In this document: one piece after another, positions 7,822-17,074 of the stretch
How positions within the stretch are numbered: the stretch's first letter is position 1
How the letters are laid out: every line of letters begins with the position of its first letter
Assembly: GCA_040216555.1 (NCBI GenBank)
Contig: JAVJOW010000038.1
Coordinates: 124,001-188,000 of the forward strand
Source: Arenibacter sp040216555
Lineage (GTDB): Bacteria; Bacteroidota; Bacteroidia; Flavobacteriales; Flavobacteriaceae
Reading direction: 5' to 3'
Length of the DNA: 64,000 nucleotides
Program-made: the position numbers and the translations under genes
The notes under the pieces: generated by a model
What the model was told of the DNA's origin: nothing
Databases searched by the model: none
What the model saw: only the letters and a program-made list of their open reading frames with translations

Positions 7822-9674
7822 TGGCAGATATTATTAAGCTTTTGCCAGACCATGTTGCCAATCAGATTGCCGCAGGGGAAGTAGTTCAACGTCCTGCCTC
7901 GGTAGTGAAGGAACTTATGGAAAATGCTATTGATGCAGGGGCTTCTACTATAAAGTTAGTGGTGAAGGACGGTGGAAAAACGCTTATTCAGGTAATAGAT
8001 GATGGTGTAGGAATGAGCGTTACCGATGCCCGACTAAGTTTTGAGCGGCACGCAACATCCAAGATTCAAAAAGCGGAAGATCTTTTTCACTTGAATACCA
8101 AGGGTTTCAGGGGAGAGGCCTTGGCCTCCATTGCTGCTATTGCCCATGTGGAAATGCAAACAAGGACAGATGAAGATGAGGTGGCAACGCATATAAAAAT
8201 TGAAGGTAGTAAGATTATCTCACAAGAAGTAACTGTGGCTCCTAAGGGAACTTCAATGATGGTGAAGAATTTGTTTTTTAATATTCCTGCTAGACGCAAT
8301 TTCCTTAAATCCAACAATGTGGAGCTGCGTCATATTTTGGATGAATTCCACAGAGTGGCCCTGGCCCATTCAACTATCAATTTTCACTTTTATAATAACG
8401 GTAGTGAATTGTTTAACCTGCCCTCTTCCAACAGTAGACAGCGTATTGTGAATGTTTTTGGAGCCAAGACCAATGAAAAGTTGGTTCCAGTAAATGAGGA
8501 TACACAAGTAGTGCAAATAAGCGGCTATATAAGTAAGCCGGAATTTGCGAAAAAGAGTAGGGGAGAGCAGTTCTTTTTTGTAAACAATAGGTTTATAAAA
8601 AGCCCATACCTGCATCACGCTATTTTGGGTGCTTTTGATGGACTTATAAAAAAGGAGAACCATCCTGGTTATTTCTTGTATTTAACCGTTGATCCTGGAT
8701 CTATCGACATAAATATCCATCCTACCAAAACGGAAATTAAATTTGATGATGAACATACCCTTTATGCCATCTTAAGGTCTACCGTGAAACATAGTTTGGG
8801 GCAATTCAACGTAATCCCGTCCCTGGATTTTGAGCAGGATCAAAATTTGGAAACTCCATATAACTACAAGGATAAATCTGCGGAATTACCGAGAATTAAC
8901 GTAGATTCCAGTTTTAATCCCTTTAAGGAGGGCTCAGGAGCCGGAAAGGTACAGAGGCCAAGCTTTCATAAGCAGAATACAAAAAGTTGGGATAGTTTAT
9001 ATGTTGGAATGGAATCCAATATGGGGAAGAATTCAGGATTTAGTAGTGTAAGTTTCGAATCCGATACTATTACAGGTTCTATTTTTGAGAATAAAAAGGA
9101 GACTATAGACACGGGTACGACCACTTTTCAATTAAGGAGAAAATACATTGTGACAACTATAAAATCTGGTATGGTGGTCATAGACCAGAGTAGGGCGCAT
9201 CAAAGGGTGCTCTACGAAAAGTTTTTGAAGAACATAACCATCAAGGAGGCCGTTAGCCAACAACTGTTATTTCCCTTATCTTTGACGTTTTCCAAATCTG
9301 ATTGCGCTATTATCGAGGAAATTCAGGATAGCTTAACCACGGTAGGATTTGTTTTTGAAAGTATTAGCGGGGAAGAGGTAACGGTCACGGGGGTACCCTT
9401 GTCCGTCCCGGAGAGTGAGGTAGGTATTATTCTAGATCAATTGATATCGGACTATCAACAGGATTTTGTGGTTGATGGCTTTTCGCAGACCGATATACTG
9501 GCAAAAACCTTGGCCAAATCCTTATCCGTGAAAACAGGAGAGATATTGGACAGCGATTCCCAGTTGGCCCTGGTAAACGATTTGTTTGCCTGTAAGGAAT
9601 CTGGGGTAAGTCCTTTTAATAAGCCAATATACGTCACCATTACCGAGGACGATATTGATAAAAAATTTATATAA
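7821..9674 (+). CDS. mutL: DNA mismatch repair protein MutL
   Basis: 617-residue GHKL ATPase that links MutS to downstream repair steps. ATPase motifs: ELMENAIDAGAS (31-42), DDGVGM, and TKGFRGEALASIAAI. The transducer domain has FFFVNNRFIKSPYLHHAI. In the C-terminal domain the endonuclease motif DQHAxxExxxxE reads DQSRAHQRVLYE (from residue 455), and the CPHGRP-like motif near 596 reads SPFNKP. The nuclease centre therefore appears lost, although the dimerisation domain is kept. Translationally coupled to the preceding small gene; the rhomboid gene starts right after the stop. Confidence 0.95.
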   Translation: MADIIKLLPDHVANQIAAGEVVQRPASVVKELMENAIDAGASTIKLVVKDGGKTLIQVIDDGVGMSVTDARLSFERHATSKIQKAEDLFHLNTKGFRGEALASIAAIAHVEMQTRTDEDEVATHIKIEGSKIISQEVTVAPKGTSMMVKNLFFNIPARRNFLKSNNVELRHILDEFHRVALAHSTINFHFYNNGSELFNLPSSNSRQRIVNVFGAKTNEKLVPVNEDTQVVQISGYISKPEFAKKSRGEQFFFVNNRFIKSPYLHHAILGAFDGLIKKENHPGYFLYLTVDPGSIDINIHPTKTEIKFDDEHTLYAILRSTVKHSLGQFNVIPSLDFEQDQNLETPYNYKDKSAELPRINVDSSFNPFKEGSGAGKVQRPSFHKQNTKSWDSLYVGMESNMGKNSGFSSVSFESDTITGSIFENKKETIDTGTTTFQLRRKYIVTTIKSGMVVIDQSRAHQRVLYEKFLKNITIKEAVSQQLLFPLSLTFSKSDCAIIEEIQDSLTTVGFVFESISGEEVTVTGVPLSVPESEVGIILDQLISDYQQDFVVDGFSQTDILAKTLAKSLSVKTGEILDSDSQLALVNDLFACKESGVSPFNKPIYVTITEDDIDKKFI

Positions 9675-10433
9675 ATGGGTAGGATTACGGACGCAGTAAA
9701 GCATTTGATAATTGTAAATGTGCTGTTTTTTGTGGCGACACAATTATACGGTGATCAAATGTACCAATGGTTTTCCCTTTGGTTTCCGAAAAATGAAAAT
9801 TTTGAGTTTTGGCAGGTTATATCCCATATGTTCATGCATGGTGGATTTATGCATATATTGTTCAATATGTACGCCTTATGGGCTTTTGGTTCGCCACTGG
9901 AGCGCATGTGGGGAAGAAATAAATTTTTCTTCTTTTATTTCTCAGCTGGAATTGGGGCCGCCTTGATCCATACAGGCGTAAATTACTATTATTTTAATCA
10001 AGGAATGGATGTCTTAGTTAATTCAGGAATTCCCAAGGAGCAGATAATGGAGATTATTTCAAGGGGTAGTATTGGTTGGAGTGATATAGCTTCTTGGTAC
10101 GATATAGCCTCCTCTAGTACTATTGATAATTTTCTGGGAGCTTTTAGAAACCCTGCAGTTGGGGCCTCAGGTGCTATTTATGGGGTTTTGGTGGCCTTTG
10201 GCATGTCTTATCCGAACAGTGAGCTCTTTTTAATGTTTATTCCAGTACCCGTTAAGGCCAAATATTTTATTCCCGTCTTAATTGGATTGGATTTATTTTC
10301 AGGGGTAACGGGGTATTCAATTTTTGGAAATGGTATAGCTCATTTTGCCCATGTTGGGGGTGCATTGTTCGGGTTCATTATGATGTGGTATTGGAAAAAA
10401 AATCAGTTTAACAACAATCGCTGGGACAGGTAA
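9675..10433 (+). CDS. Rhomboid family intramembrane serine protease (first of two)
   Basis: 252 residues with about six membrane helices. The rhomboid signatures are present: HGGFMHILFNMYALW, the nucleophile Ser 165 in GASGAIYG and the dyad partner His 226 in HFAHVGGALFG. A loop of about 60 residues between the early helices is longer than usual. It starts directly after the mutL stop and overlaps the next rhomboid gene by one base. Likely active; the substrate is unknown. Confidence 0.9.
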   Translation: MGRITDAVKHLIIVNVLFFVATQLYGDQMYQWFSLWFPKNENFEFWQVISHMFMHGGFMHILFNMYALWAFGSPLERMWGRNKFFFFYFSAGIGAALIHTGVNYYYFNQGMDVLVNSGIPKEQIMEIISRGSIGWSDIASWYDIASSSTIDNFLGAFRNPAVGASGAIYGVLVAFGMSYPNSELFLMFIPVPVKAKYFIPVLIGLDLFSGVTGYSIFGNGIAHFAHVGGALFGFIMMWYWKKNQFNNNRWDR

Positions 10434-11305
10434 TGGGCAATCAGAACATTAGATATTATTACAACAGGTTAAATATTGCTGAACGGCTTATAGTCATTAA
10501 TGTAGCGGTATTTATTCTAAGTGGACTGTTAAAGATATTGTTTGGTTATACTGGGGACAGTATCACTGGATGGTTTGAACTTCCAAAAGACTTTTTTCAT
10601 TTTCTTACCCAGCCATGGTCTATAGTTACCTATTCTTTTTTCCATTCCGGCTTGGGCCATATTTTTTGGAACATGTTGATGCTGTATTTTGCAGGCAGAA
10701 TTTTTTTGAACCTCTTTGATAACCGCAGGTTTCTCAATGTGTATTTTTTAGGGGTAATTCTTGGTGGGATGATATTCTTGTTGAGTTATAATATATTCCC
10801 AGCGCTATTAGGTATAAATACCTCCTTAATCGGTGCCTCTGCCGGTGTTACCGCTGTACTAATATTTGTGTGTTCCTATTTGCCCAATCAGGAGGTGAGA
10901 GTTATTTTTTTTAATGTAAAGCTGTGGCATGTTGGGGTCTTTGTAGTGCTTCTGGATCTTATTCAAATTTCAATAGGAGGTAACGTAGGAGGTCGTTTGG
11001 CTCATTTGGGCGGTGCTGCATTGGGTTATTTTTATGCACGTCAGCTTATTAACGGCAACGATATTGGCAGCGGTTTTGCGAAACTTTTGGATAGCATTGC
11101 CAATTTATTTAAGCGTAAAGAGAGAAAAGCACCCTTAAAAACGGTTTATCGCAAAGAGAACCGTGGAGGTGCCAGTACGGACCATTATGATAAAGAAAGT
11201 CGGCAACGTAAAATAGATGCTATTTTGGATAAGATTAGCAAGTCTGGTTACGAAAGTCTTTCCAAAGCTGAAAAGGATTTTTTATTTAAAGCAGGAAAAG
11301 AATAA
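10433..11305 (+). CDS. Rhomboid family protein with charged C-terminal tail (second of two)
   Basis: 290 residues. Six-helix rhomboid core with WNMLMLYFAGRIF, Ser 136 in GASAGVT and His 191 in RLAHLGGAALG, so the dyad is kept. After about residue 215 comes a basic cytoplasmic tail ending in REIDAILDK-like helices (KIDAILDKISKSGYESLSKAEKDFL), a short domain common after rhomboids in Bacteroidota. Coupled to the first rhomboid by a one-base overlap. Confidence 0.88.
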   Translation: MGNQNIRYYYNRLNIAERLIVINVAVFILSGLLKILFGYTGDSITGWFELPKDFFHFLTQPWSIVTYSFFHSGLGHIFWNMLMLYFAGRIFLNLFDNRRFLNVYFLGVILGGMIFLLSYNIFPALLGINTSLIGASAGVTAVLIFVCSYLPNQEVRVIFFNVKLWHVGVFVVLLDLIQISIGGNVGGRLAHLGGAALGYFYARQLINGNDIGSGFAKLLDSIANLFKRKERKAPLKTVYRKENRGGASTDHYDKESRQRKIDAILDKISKSGYESLSKAEKDFLFKAGKE

Positions 11306-11308
11306 ATC

Positions 11309-12343
11309 GTGAAGAACCTTAATTTTATTGATAAATTCTTGTTCTTCGTAAATGCAATTTTTGCCATACTGTTGTTTATTTCTTGTTTTGTGCCACAGAT
11401 TTCTGTGACGCATTTTGCCTATTTTTCTATTCTGAGCCTTACGGTCCCCGTATTGGTTCTTTTCAATTTAATTTTTTTGACATACTGGTTGTCCAAAAGA
11501 AAGAAACAATTATGGCTATCTGCCTTTGTATTGGTACTGGGATATATTTGTTTGGGAAACTTTTTCAGATTTAAGTTGGCCGAAGAGGAGATCAAAGAAA
11601 GTGATTTAAGTATCATGAGTTATAATGTTAGGGGATTCAATAAGTACGATTTGCTTAATGACCCATCGGCTGAGGGGCGCATAATGGAATTTATTTCCTC
11701 CGAAGACCCCGATGTATTATGTATTCAGGAGTTTCATCGGGTTAAGGATAGGAAGCTAAAGAAGATGTATCCCTTTAAATATATTACTGACTATAAATCT
11801 AGTGAGAGAAAATCCATCCAGGCTATTTATTCTAAATTCGTCATAATCAATAGCGGATCTTTGGATTTTCCCGATAGTGCAAATAATGCCATATTTGCGG
11901 ATATCGTTGTGAAAAAAGACACCCTAAGGGTATATAACCTTCATTTGGAGTCGCACAGGATCTCGCCCAGTGTAAGACGACTTTCAAATGAACCCAAGGG
12001 GAGGTTGCTGAAAAGATTGGGTAAATCCTTTGCGAAACAGGGAGAGCAGGCGCAATTGGTTGAGAAGAATATTGAAGCCACGCCCTATAAGAAAATCGTA
12101 TGTGGGGATTTTAACAATACCCAGTTTTCCAATGTCTATAAGGTGATCAAAGGGGATATGAAAGATTCCTTTACAGAGCAGGGAACCGGTTATGGCAGGA
12201 CTTTTAATTTTAGATATTATCCGGTTAGGATAGATTTTATTATGGCTGATGAAGCTTTTGAAATTGCGGCCCATAAGAATTTCGACATAAAATTATCGGA
12301 CCATTTCCCGGTCATGGCATCGATTAAAATGGACTCCAAATAG
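11309..12343 (+). CDS. Membrane-anchored endonuclease/exonuclease/phosphatase family protein
   Basis: 344 residues, GTG start 3 bases after the rhomboid stop. Three N-terminal membrane helices (about 8-90) are followed by the EEP fold: MSYNVRGFNKYD, DVLCIQEFH with the metal-binding Glu, CGDFNNTQFS, and the closing SDHFPVMASI with the catalytic Asp-His. The family cuts phosphodiesters in DNA, lipids or nucleotides; the substrate cannot be told from sequence. Last gene of the operon. Confidence 0.88.
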   Translation: MKNLNFIDKFLFFVNAIFAILLFISCFVPQISVTHFAYFSILSLTVPVLVLFNLIFLTYWLSKRKKQLWLSAFVLVLGYICLGNFFRFKLAEEEIKESDLSIMSYNVRGFNKYDLLNDPSAEGRIMEFISSEDPDVLCIQEFHRVKDRKLKKMYPFKYITDYKSSERKSIQAIYSKFVIINSGSLDFPDSANNAIFADIVVKKDTLRVYNLHLESHRISPSVRRLSNEPKGRLLKRLGKSFAKQGEQAQLVEKNIEATPYKKIVCGDFNNTQFSNVYKVIKGDMKDSFTEQGTGYGRTFNFRYYPVRIDFIMADEAFEIAAHKNFDIKLSDHFPVMASIKMDSK

Positions 12344-12673
12344 TTCTTCTCCCAGACCATTGGAATACCTAATTTTTCAATAATCATTATCCCCGATTTC
12401 TATATAAAATCCCTTCTTCACGTATTGGCTGAATTTATAGATTTTCAATTTTTCATTTTTTGTTGTCCATTTAATTTAACTTTTTTAAAAGTTTAAACAA
12501 AATAGCAATTATTTCCTTAAGTCCTTATAAATGACTTTTACTGGGTTATTATATTAGGAAACTTATATTATTATTAAGGTAAATTACGTTTGAAATGAAG
12601 CCACCAGCTATAATTGGATAAAACAGGAGATAAGTGTTTTTTGTTTATGGCAAATTCGCAGGCCGAATCGATT
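12344..12673. other. Intergenic region between convergent genes
   Basis: 330 bp, very AT-rich, no gene seen. A short A/T-only palindrome at 12478-12493 (AACTTTT/AAAAGTT) could be a weak terminator for the EEP gene. Nothing else supported. Confidence 0.4.
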
Positions 12674-12982
12674 TTACATTAAATAGCAGTCTACAGTATC
12701 TGCCAAAATATGTATTAAAAAGGCAATCCCGAGGATCCTGGTTTTTGTAAAAAAAAGCATTAGGAAATAACCTGCAATGGCCCAGTACATATGTAAAGGG
12801 TGAAAGTTGATACTGCACCGGTTGGGGTCAAAAATAGGATCGGCCAATAGATGATCTAAATCCAAAAGAATTCCGGCCAACAGTATCAAGATTATTTTTA
12901 GACGGTGTTCCTTAAAGAAAACCAGACCAATAATAATTGGAAGTATAAAATGAATGCCATAATGCAAACAAAACCTAAGCAT
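12674..12982 (-). CDS. DUF6122 family membrane protein
   Basis: 102 residues with three to four membrane helices. Conserved polar pieces sit between helices: LDLDHLLADPIFDPNRCSIN and FHPLHMYW, with a final LIHILADTVDCYLM. The Asp/His pattern is reminiscent of membrane metal-dependent hydrolases (inference). It overlaps the WbqC gene by 8 bp and is the last gene of its unit. Confidence 0.7.
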   Translation of the reverse strand: MLRFCLHYGIHFILPIIIGLVFFKEHRLKIILILLAGILLDLDHLLADPIFDPNRCSINFHPLHMYWAIAGYFLMLFFTKTRILGIAFLIHILADTVDCYLM

Positions 12983-13607
12983 TGTATAGATTTAGGTTCA
13001 GGTTTTTCAAATAGGTTAAAGCGTTGGTGCCTTCATTGAATAAAAGGTCCAGAATACTTAAATTAGGAATAAAGTCATTTCTGTCATCGAATACTTGCAC
13101 ATATTCCGGCTGATGAAATTGAAGCCTTGTTTTGGAATTTATTAAAGTCCTCCCATCAATTTTGTCGGTAACATCAATCTCAAAGATTTCGGTCCTTTCC
13201 AAAGGCATTTTAATTTGCAAACATTCGCATATGGTTTCTATTGTCTTCAAGTTAAAATCCAATAAGGAGTGGAATGTATTGTGGTACAATGGGGCAATAT
13301 CATCTTCATAGAACTCAAAGAAGGGTGAGGTCCTATAAGCTGTTTCCAGAGTTCGCCAATGCTGTCTTTGCCAAGGGTAATCGTTGTCCATTTGTACATC
13401 ACTGTACCTTTGCTTCCCTTTTTTGTTCCCTACGTGTTTTATAGGTATAGTGAGCATATGCAAACCTAGATCCGTACCTATATAACACCTGTTGCGAAAA
13501 GTTTGTTTTTGAAAATTGTCCATTACTTCCCAACAAATATCATTTTGAACAATAGCGGCAAAGTTGGCGATATTGGGAAAATAACCTGGATGAAGCAGAA
13601 GTGTCAT
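12975..13607 (-). CDS. WbqC family protein
   Basis: 210 residues matching the WbqC family. It starts LLLHPGYFPNIANFAAI (family form: PxYxPwigyf), then has YSDVQMDNDYPWQRQHWRTLETAY and SPFFEFYEDDI. WbqC proteins are found in surface-polysaccharide loci, and some act as acyltransferase-like or glycine-transfer enzymes; the function here is not known. It sits 296 bp downstream of lepB, a place where it is commonly found in Bacteroidota. Confidence 0.82.
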   Translation of the reverse strand: MTLLLHPGYFPNIANFAAIVQNDICWEVMDNFQKQTFRNRCYIGTDLGLHMLTIPIKHVGNKKGKQRYSDVQMDNDYPWQRQHWRTLETAYRTSPFFEFYEDDIAPLYHNTFHSLLDFNLKTIETICECLQIKMPLERTEIFEIDVTDKIDGRTLINSKTRLQFHQPEYVQVFDDRNDFIPNLSILDLLFNEGTNALTYLKNLNLNLYNA

Positions 13608-13694
13608 GTTTTAATTTGAAAATATATCGATTCGAAAATGTATCAATTTATAAAATGATTTATTTTTTAGTGTCAAGTTAACCGTGAAATGATT

Positions 13695-13746
13695 TCTCGA
13701 CTCCGCTCGAAGTGACGATCGATTGTCTGGTCGAGCGGAGTCGAGA
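13695..13746. repeat. Intergenic palindromic element (REP-like)
   Basis: Perfect 16-bp inverted arms TCTCGACTCCGCTCGA (13695-13710) and its complement (13731-13746) around a 20-bp centre that is itself nearly palindromic (GACGATCGATTGTC). It is much more GC-rich than its surroundings. Very similar CTCGACTCCGCTCGA elements are scattered in many flavobacterial genomes. It may also end lepB transcription, but no T-run follows. Confidence 0.75.
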
Positions 13747-13903
13747 TCTGAATGTAATGACAAAACATCGCTAACCTAACTCAAGTTAAAACGCTGCCTT
13801 TGTCGGCAGATATGTAAATTTATGGCATAATTGTTTAGTTGGCCATTGGCAGTATTCGAAACCATAATTGTCCCATTGGTACATTAAATCATTGCTACAT
13901 TAA

Positions 13904-15637
13904 TTAATTACTGTCCACTTTCTTCTTTTTCCTAAAGAAATCAAATATGAACCAAGCGGCCAACAAGATCAGGAAATACTTAAAGTAGGAGGTAGGCTCA
14001 CCATCGCCGTTTACCGTAGTAAAGACCCTGTCCCATCTTACCTTCCAATTACTCATGCCGTCGTTTATACCATCAATACTCATCCATATAAAAATGGGGG
14101 TCCCCACTATATGGTCTTCAGGTACATAACCCCAGAATCTACTGTCTTCCGATCTATGTCTGTTATCGCCCATCATCCAATAGTAATTCTGTTTAAATGT
14201 GTAGGAATTGGCAATTTCACCATTAATCAGGATTTGATTTCCATTTATTTTAATATCATTTCCTTCGTATTCGTTAATTATTTTTTTATAAATAGGAAGT
14301 ACCTCTATGTTGAGCGGCACCGTTTTTCCTTTTTCTGGAATATAAATTGGCCCTATATTGTCTACAGTGCCTGTATGTGCTGCATCTTGGGGGAATACCG
14401 AAGTATCAGGATTTTTATATGAAAATTTTGTGATAGAGGTAATACCATCCTTTCCAGTATAATTTTTGGCTTCTTGCTCTGTTAAATTAAAGAGTGCCAT
14501 GTTCTTCATGTCTTCGGACTTTAAGTAGTCCTTTACCTTTTGGTTGCCCACATTGCCGGCGTAATAGGTATAGGAAGAATCGGATTTTATTTGTTCCAGA
14601 TTCATGGCCTGTATAACCTCATTAGCCCGTTCCTGTTGGAGAGCGCTGTTGGGAACACGTATAACGTTCCCCGATAGGTTCTCCCTGCCCAAAAGTTCTA
14701 TAGCGGCATTTGAAAACTGTCCGTCTACGGTAACGGTATGAAGGAATTCCGGCTTGGCCCTATAGGGTAAAACCGTTTTTTCACCGTTGATATAAACATA
14801 GCCATCTTTAATGGTCAACGAATCTCCCGGTACCCCAACGCAGCGTTTTACATAGTTGGATTTTTTGTCTATGGGTTTGCGTACTCCTTGCTGTCTTTTA
14901 AAGAATTGGTATACGGTATCCGCGGGCCAACTAAATACAACAATATCGTTTCGCTTTACCTTTTTAAAGCCTGGAAGCCTTAAATATGGGAGCTGTAATT
15001 TATTCCAAATAGAAGTTTTGTAAGTGGCAGGATCTACATCCGCAACATACGACCTCGTCTTTAGTATGGGTAGGGTATCGTGGACCATGGGTGCGGCCAC
15101 CGTGGTCATTGGTATCCTTGCCCCATAATGAAATTTACTTACGAAAAGGAAATCACCTACCAATAGGGTTTTTTCCAAAGAACTGGTAGGAATAACAAAA
15201 GGTTGAATTAAATAGGTATGGACCAAAGTTGCGGCCACAATGGCGAATACAATGGAACTAACCCATTCTCCAAGTGCAGTTTTGGGATGGATGTCCCTGT
15301 TCTCAACATATTTTACATCCTCAAAATAGTTCACATAATAGATATACAGCCCTAGTGTCAATATGGCCAACCAAGTATCCAGTAAACTATTTTTTCCAAA
15401 ACTTCTAAGGGTTTCGACCCAGACTACAGGAAACATCAATAAATTAATAATTGGGATAAAAAGCAAAATCACCCACCATTTAGGCCTATTTATAATCTGC
15501 ATCAAAACAATGGCATTATAAACAGGGATTGCCGCTTCCCAAGCTTTTCTTCCTGCTTTTACATATAATTTCCAGGTGCCTAAAAAATGTATCACCTGAA
15601 TAATTAAAATAAATATAATCCACTGTGTGCCGTTCAT
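13904..15637 (-). CDS. lepB: Signal peptidase I (long Bacteroidota form)
   Basis: 577 residues, twice the E. coli core. N-terminal helices (1-110) of the DUF5684 type precede the peptidase domain. The catalytic Ser is in IPTSSLEKTL, the Lys in NYVKRCVGVPGDS, and the box MMGDNRHRSEDSRFWG lies near residue 500. An insertion of about 190 residues separates the last two. A final membrane helix (FKYFLILLAAWFIFDFF) is followed by a Lys tail. Fourth or fifth gene of the parA-parB-DUF5683-dapB unit; 84 bp after dapB. Confidence 0.95.
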   Translation of the reverse strand: MNGTQWIIFILIIQVIHFLGTWKLYVKAGRKAWEAAIPVYNAIVLMQIINRPKWWVILLFIPIINLLMFPVVWVETLRSFGKNSLLDTWLAILTLGLYIYYVNYFEDVKYVENRDIHPKTALGEWVSSIVFAIVAATLVHTYLIQPFVIPTSSLEKTLLVGDFLFVSKFHYGARIPMTTVAAPMVHDTLPILKTRSYVADVDPATYKTSIWNKLQLPYLRLPGFKKVKRNDIVVFSWPADTVYQFFKRQQGVRKPIDKKSNYVKRCVGVPGDSLTIKDGYVYINGEKTVLPYRAKPEFLHTVTVDGQFSNAAIELLGRENLSGNVIRVPNSALQQERANEVIQAMNLEQIKSDSSYTYYAGNVGNQKVKDYLKSEDMKNMALFNLTEQEAKNYTGKDGITSITKFSYKNPDTSVFPQDAAHTGTVDNIGPIYIPEKGKTVPLNIEVLPIYKKIINEYEGNDIKINGNQILINGEIANSYTFKQNYYWMMGDNRHRSEDSRFWGYVPEDHIVGTPIFIWMSIDGINDGMSNWKVRWDRVFTTVNGDGEPTSYFKYFLILLAAWFIFDFFRKKKKVDSN

Positions 15638-15721
15638 ATTGGTAATTGTTATTTAATGATTGATGGTATAAAAGAAACTATCAAATATTAAGTCATTTAA
15701 AGTTGTTCTTTGTTACGTTCT

Positions 15722-16423
15722 TTAACTAAGGTTTAACACGTCCTTCATTGTGAAAACCCCTGTTTTTCCATCGATCCACTCCGCTGCGATGACTGCCCCT
15801 AGGGCAAAACCTTCCCGGTTATGGGCGGTATGTTTAATTTCAATGCTATCCACTTCGCTTTCATAAGAAACGGTATGGGTGCCTGGAGTATCGGCGATAC
15901 GCTTGGCGGTGATAGGAATTTCCCTTTCCCCGGCGCTGTCCAATTTCCAATTGGTGTAGTCGGTATTGTCAATAACGCCTTCGGCCAAAGTAATGGCTGT
16001 TCCGCTGGGGGCATCCAATTTTTGGGTATGGTGTATTTCCTCCATGGCAACTTTATATTGATCCTGGGAAGCCATTAGTTTCGCCAAATAGGAGTTCAGC
16101 TCAAAAAAAAGATTGACACCCAAACTAAAGTTGGATGCATAAATGAAGGCTCCATTATTTTTTTTACATAGCTCCACTGCTTTTTGGTAATCTTGAAGCC
16201 AACCGGTAGTTCCGGAAATTATGGGGACATTGTGTTCCAGACAATTTTTAATGTTTCCAAAAGCTGCGTTGGGCATACTAAAATCGATGGCAACATCTAT
16301 TTCGGAAAAATTTATATCCGTAGCGTCCAAATCAATTTTAGCTACAATAGTATGGTTTCTTTTTAGGGCGATCTTTTCAATCATTTTACCCATTTTACCA
16401 TATCCGAACAAGGCAATATTCAT
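15722..16423 (-). CDS. dapB: 4-hydroxy-tetrahydrodipicolinate reductase
   Basis: 233 residues; lysine/diaminopimelate pathway enzyme using NAD(P)H. N-terminal Rossmann motif GYGKMGKMIE (8-17), the catalytic and substrate motif EIHHTQKLDAPSGTA in the middle and HTAHNREGFALGA near the C terminus. Slightly short compared with about 270 in proteobacteria but normal for Bacteroidota. Starts 3 bp after the DUF5683 gene. Confidence 0.95.
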   Translation of the reverse strand: MNIALFGYGKMGKMIEKIALKRNHTIVAKIDLDATDINFSEIDVAIDFSMPNAAFGNIKNCLEHNVPIISGTTGWLQDYQKAVELCKKNNGAFIYASNFSLGVNLFFELNSYLAKLMASQDQYKVAMEEIHHTQKLDAPSGTAITLAEGVIDNTDYTNWKLDSAGEREIPITAKRIADTPGTHTVSYESEVDSIEIKHTAHNREGFALGAVIAAEWIDGKTGVFTMKDVLNLS

Positions 16424-16426
16424 AAA

Positions 16427-17074
16427 TTAAAACTTAATGGTTAATGCCATACCATAAACTGGTTTGGCGGTAATAGCGTCCATGTCCAAATATGGTTTTA
16501 AATCCATACTAAGGTCATCATCCACGTTAAATTGCTTTAAATGGGAATCAACATTGGCATCTACAATATTTAGGGCGTACATCGCAATGGTGACAAGAAG
16601 CCATAAATCCCGATCTTCCTGATATCTTTCCTGTGCACTTTCCAACGCGGCATTCGAAAAGTCAGGATCTGCCCCTGGGGCATTAGGTGTGCCTAGGTCA
16701 TAGAATTCATCGTCCGTAAAACCGGCCTGCCGGCGTTTAAATGCGGTTCTGAAACGGTCATACAGGTCGTCGTTGTATATATAGCCATATATTCCACCAC
16801 CAATAATGGCGTAAACTATTGGGGCTTTCCAATATCGTCTGTTGTATATTTGACCAAGTCCGGGAAACACAGCGGAATAAAAAGCTGCCTTGCTTGGGGC
16901 TAAAGGATTAATGGCCTTTTTTTTGACTTTAAGGGTGTCGATCAAGGTAATCCCCTCTTTTTTAAGAGAGGCTGTAATAGAATCTGATGCCTGGGTATTG
17001 CTTTCTTCCTCTTGCGCTAGTCCAAAGGTGATAACAAGAAAATAAAGTGCCAGTGATACAAGATATTTACTCAC
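16427..17074 (-). CDS. DUF5683 family membrane protein
   Basis: 215 residues with a signal peptide ending near LAQEEE. The conserved DUF5683 block lies at about 60-110 (APSKAAFYSAVFPGLGQIYNRRYWKAPIVYAIIGGG). A second hydrophobic stretch follows near DLWLLVTIAMYALNIVDANVDSHL. The GLGQIYNRRYWK motif resembles TM2-type membrane modules. Function unknown; fixed position between parB and dapB in Bacteroidota. Overlaps parB by 8 bp. Confidence 0.82.
   Translation of the reverse strand: MSKYLVSLALYFLVITFGLAQEEESNTQASDSITASLKKEGITLIDTLKVKKKAINPLAPSKAAFYSAVFPGLGQIYNRRYWKAPIVYAIIGGGIYGYIYNDDLYDRFRTAFKRRQAGFTDDEFYDLGTPNAPGADPDFSNAALESAQERYQEDRDLWLLVTIAMYALNIVDANVDSHLKQFNVDDDLSMDLKPYLDMDAITAKPVYGMALTIKF

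Noticed and set aside
12344..12673. Small gene or RNA in the gap after the EEP gene
   Set aside because: No frame with a ribosome-binding site and no structured GC-rich segment is visible.
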